This document shows, piece after piece, positions 63,894 to 64,000 of a DNA stretch of 64,000 nt. A model generated the notes under the pieces. That model was not told the DNA's origin, searched no databases, and worked only from the letters and a program-made list of their open reading frames with translations. Origin of the DNA: Auricularia sp. M13. Lineage: Eukaryota > Basidiomycota > Agaricomycetes > Auriculariales > Auriculariaceae. Position 1 is the first letter of the stretch; each line of letters starts with the position of its first letter. Both the position numbers and the translations under genes were made by a program. Location of the stretch: NCBI GenBank assembly GCA_037042915.1, contig CM073200.1, positions 3,034,832-3,098,831 on the forward strand. Reading direction: 5' to 3'.

Positions 63894-64000
63894 ATTATGC
63901 TCCTTGCTCGCAAGACCTTTGTTTTTATTGGCGGGGGAGCAAGTAATTTCCAAGTTGCATGGTTCGTTGGCACGTCATTATTGATTGAGCACTCGTGGTG

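Noticed and set aside
1-64000. CRISPR arrays, bacterial operons or a biosynthetic gene cluster
   Set aside because: No regularly spaced repeats; genes are spliced and eukaryotic; the monooxygenase, hydrolase and pirin neighbours lack any core synthase.

Overview
The window is nuclear DNA of a filamentous basidiomycete, most likely an Agaricomycete. Genes are split by many introns of about 45-65 bp with GT(R)NGT donors, intergenic gaps are short, and several families are typical of mushrooms: expanded fungal-specific protein kinases, Tnp2 transposases, a basidiomycete-only acidic protein and aminoglycoside-phosphotransferase-like kinases. I cannot name the species.

Layout. 1-4.2 kb is a normal gene block: the 3' part of a fatty-acid oxygenase (Ppo family) whose P450 domain has lost its heme-thiolate cysteine, an archaemetzincin, and RNase H2 subunit C. 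4.4-23 kb is a transposon-rich island. It holds pieces of three related protein kinase genes, two short LTR elements with identical LTRs, several MITE-like elements and hairpins, a basidiomycete-specific gene with an acidic tail, and a Tnp2 (CACTA-type) transposase gene split by a young LARD-like LTR element of 4.3 kb. 23.2-40.2 kb is gene-dense: STT3, two phosphotransferase-like genes, an AAA-ATPase fragment, an unrecognised fungal gene, an ACT-domain protein, DNM1, a BCS1-type AAA protein and SYS1. 40.5-43.7 kb has no gene I can recognise. 43.7-61.9 kb is again gene-dense: dipeptidyl aminopeptidase, a secreted serine hydrolase, a small cysteine-containing secreted protein, a flavin monooxygenase, pirin, an anoctamin, HSE1 and MMS2. 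The last 2 kb carries a long inverted repeat and a U6 snRNA gene near the right edge.

Together. Most host genes are housekeeping membrane, protein-quality and trafficking functions: N-glycosylation (STT3), mitochondrial/peroxisomal division (DNM1), bc1-complex assembly (BCS1-like), Golgi targeting (SYS1), vacuolar or Golgi peptidase (DAP), ER-plasma membrane lipid transport (anoctamin/Ist2) and ubiquitin sorting and signalling (HSE1 beside MMS2). They do not form a pathway cluster. The most notable points are the missing P450 ligand in the Ppo, very small exons in STT3 (18 nt) and the BCS1-like gene (8 and 15 nt), the nested young LTR elements, paired hairpins in the transposon island, and the U6 gene. 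I found no clearly new biological system.
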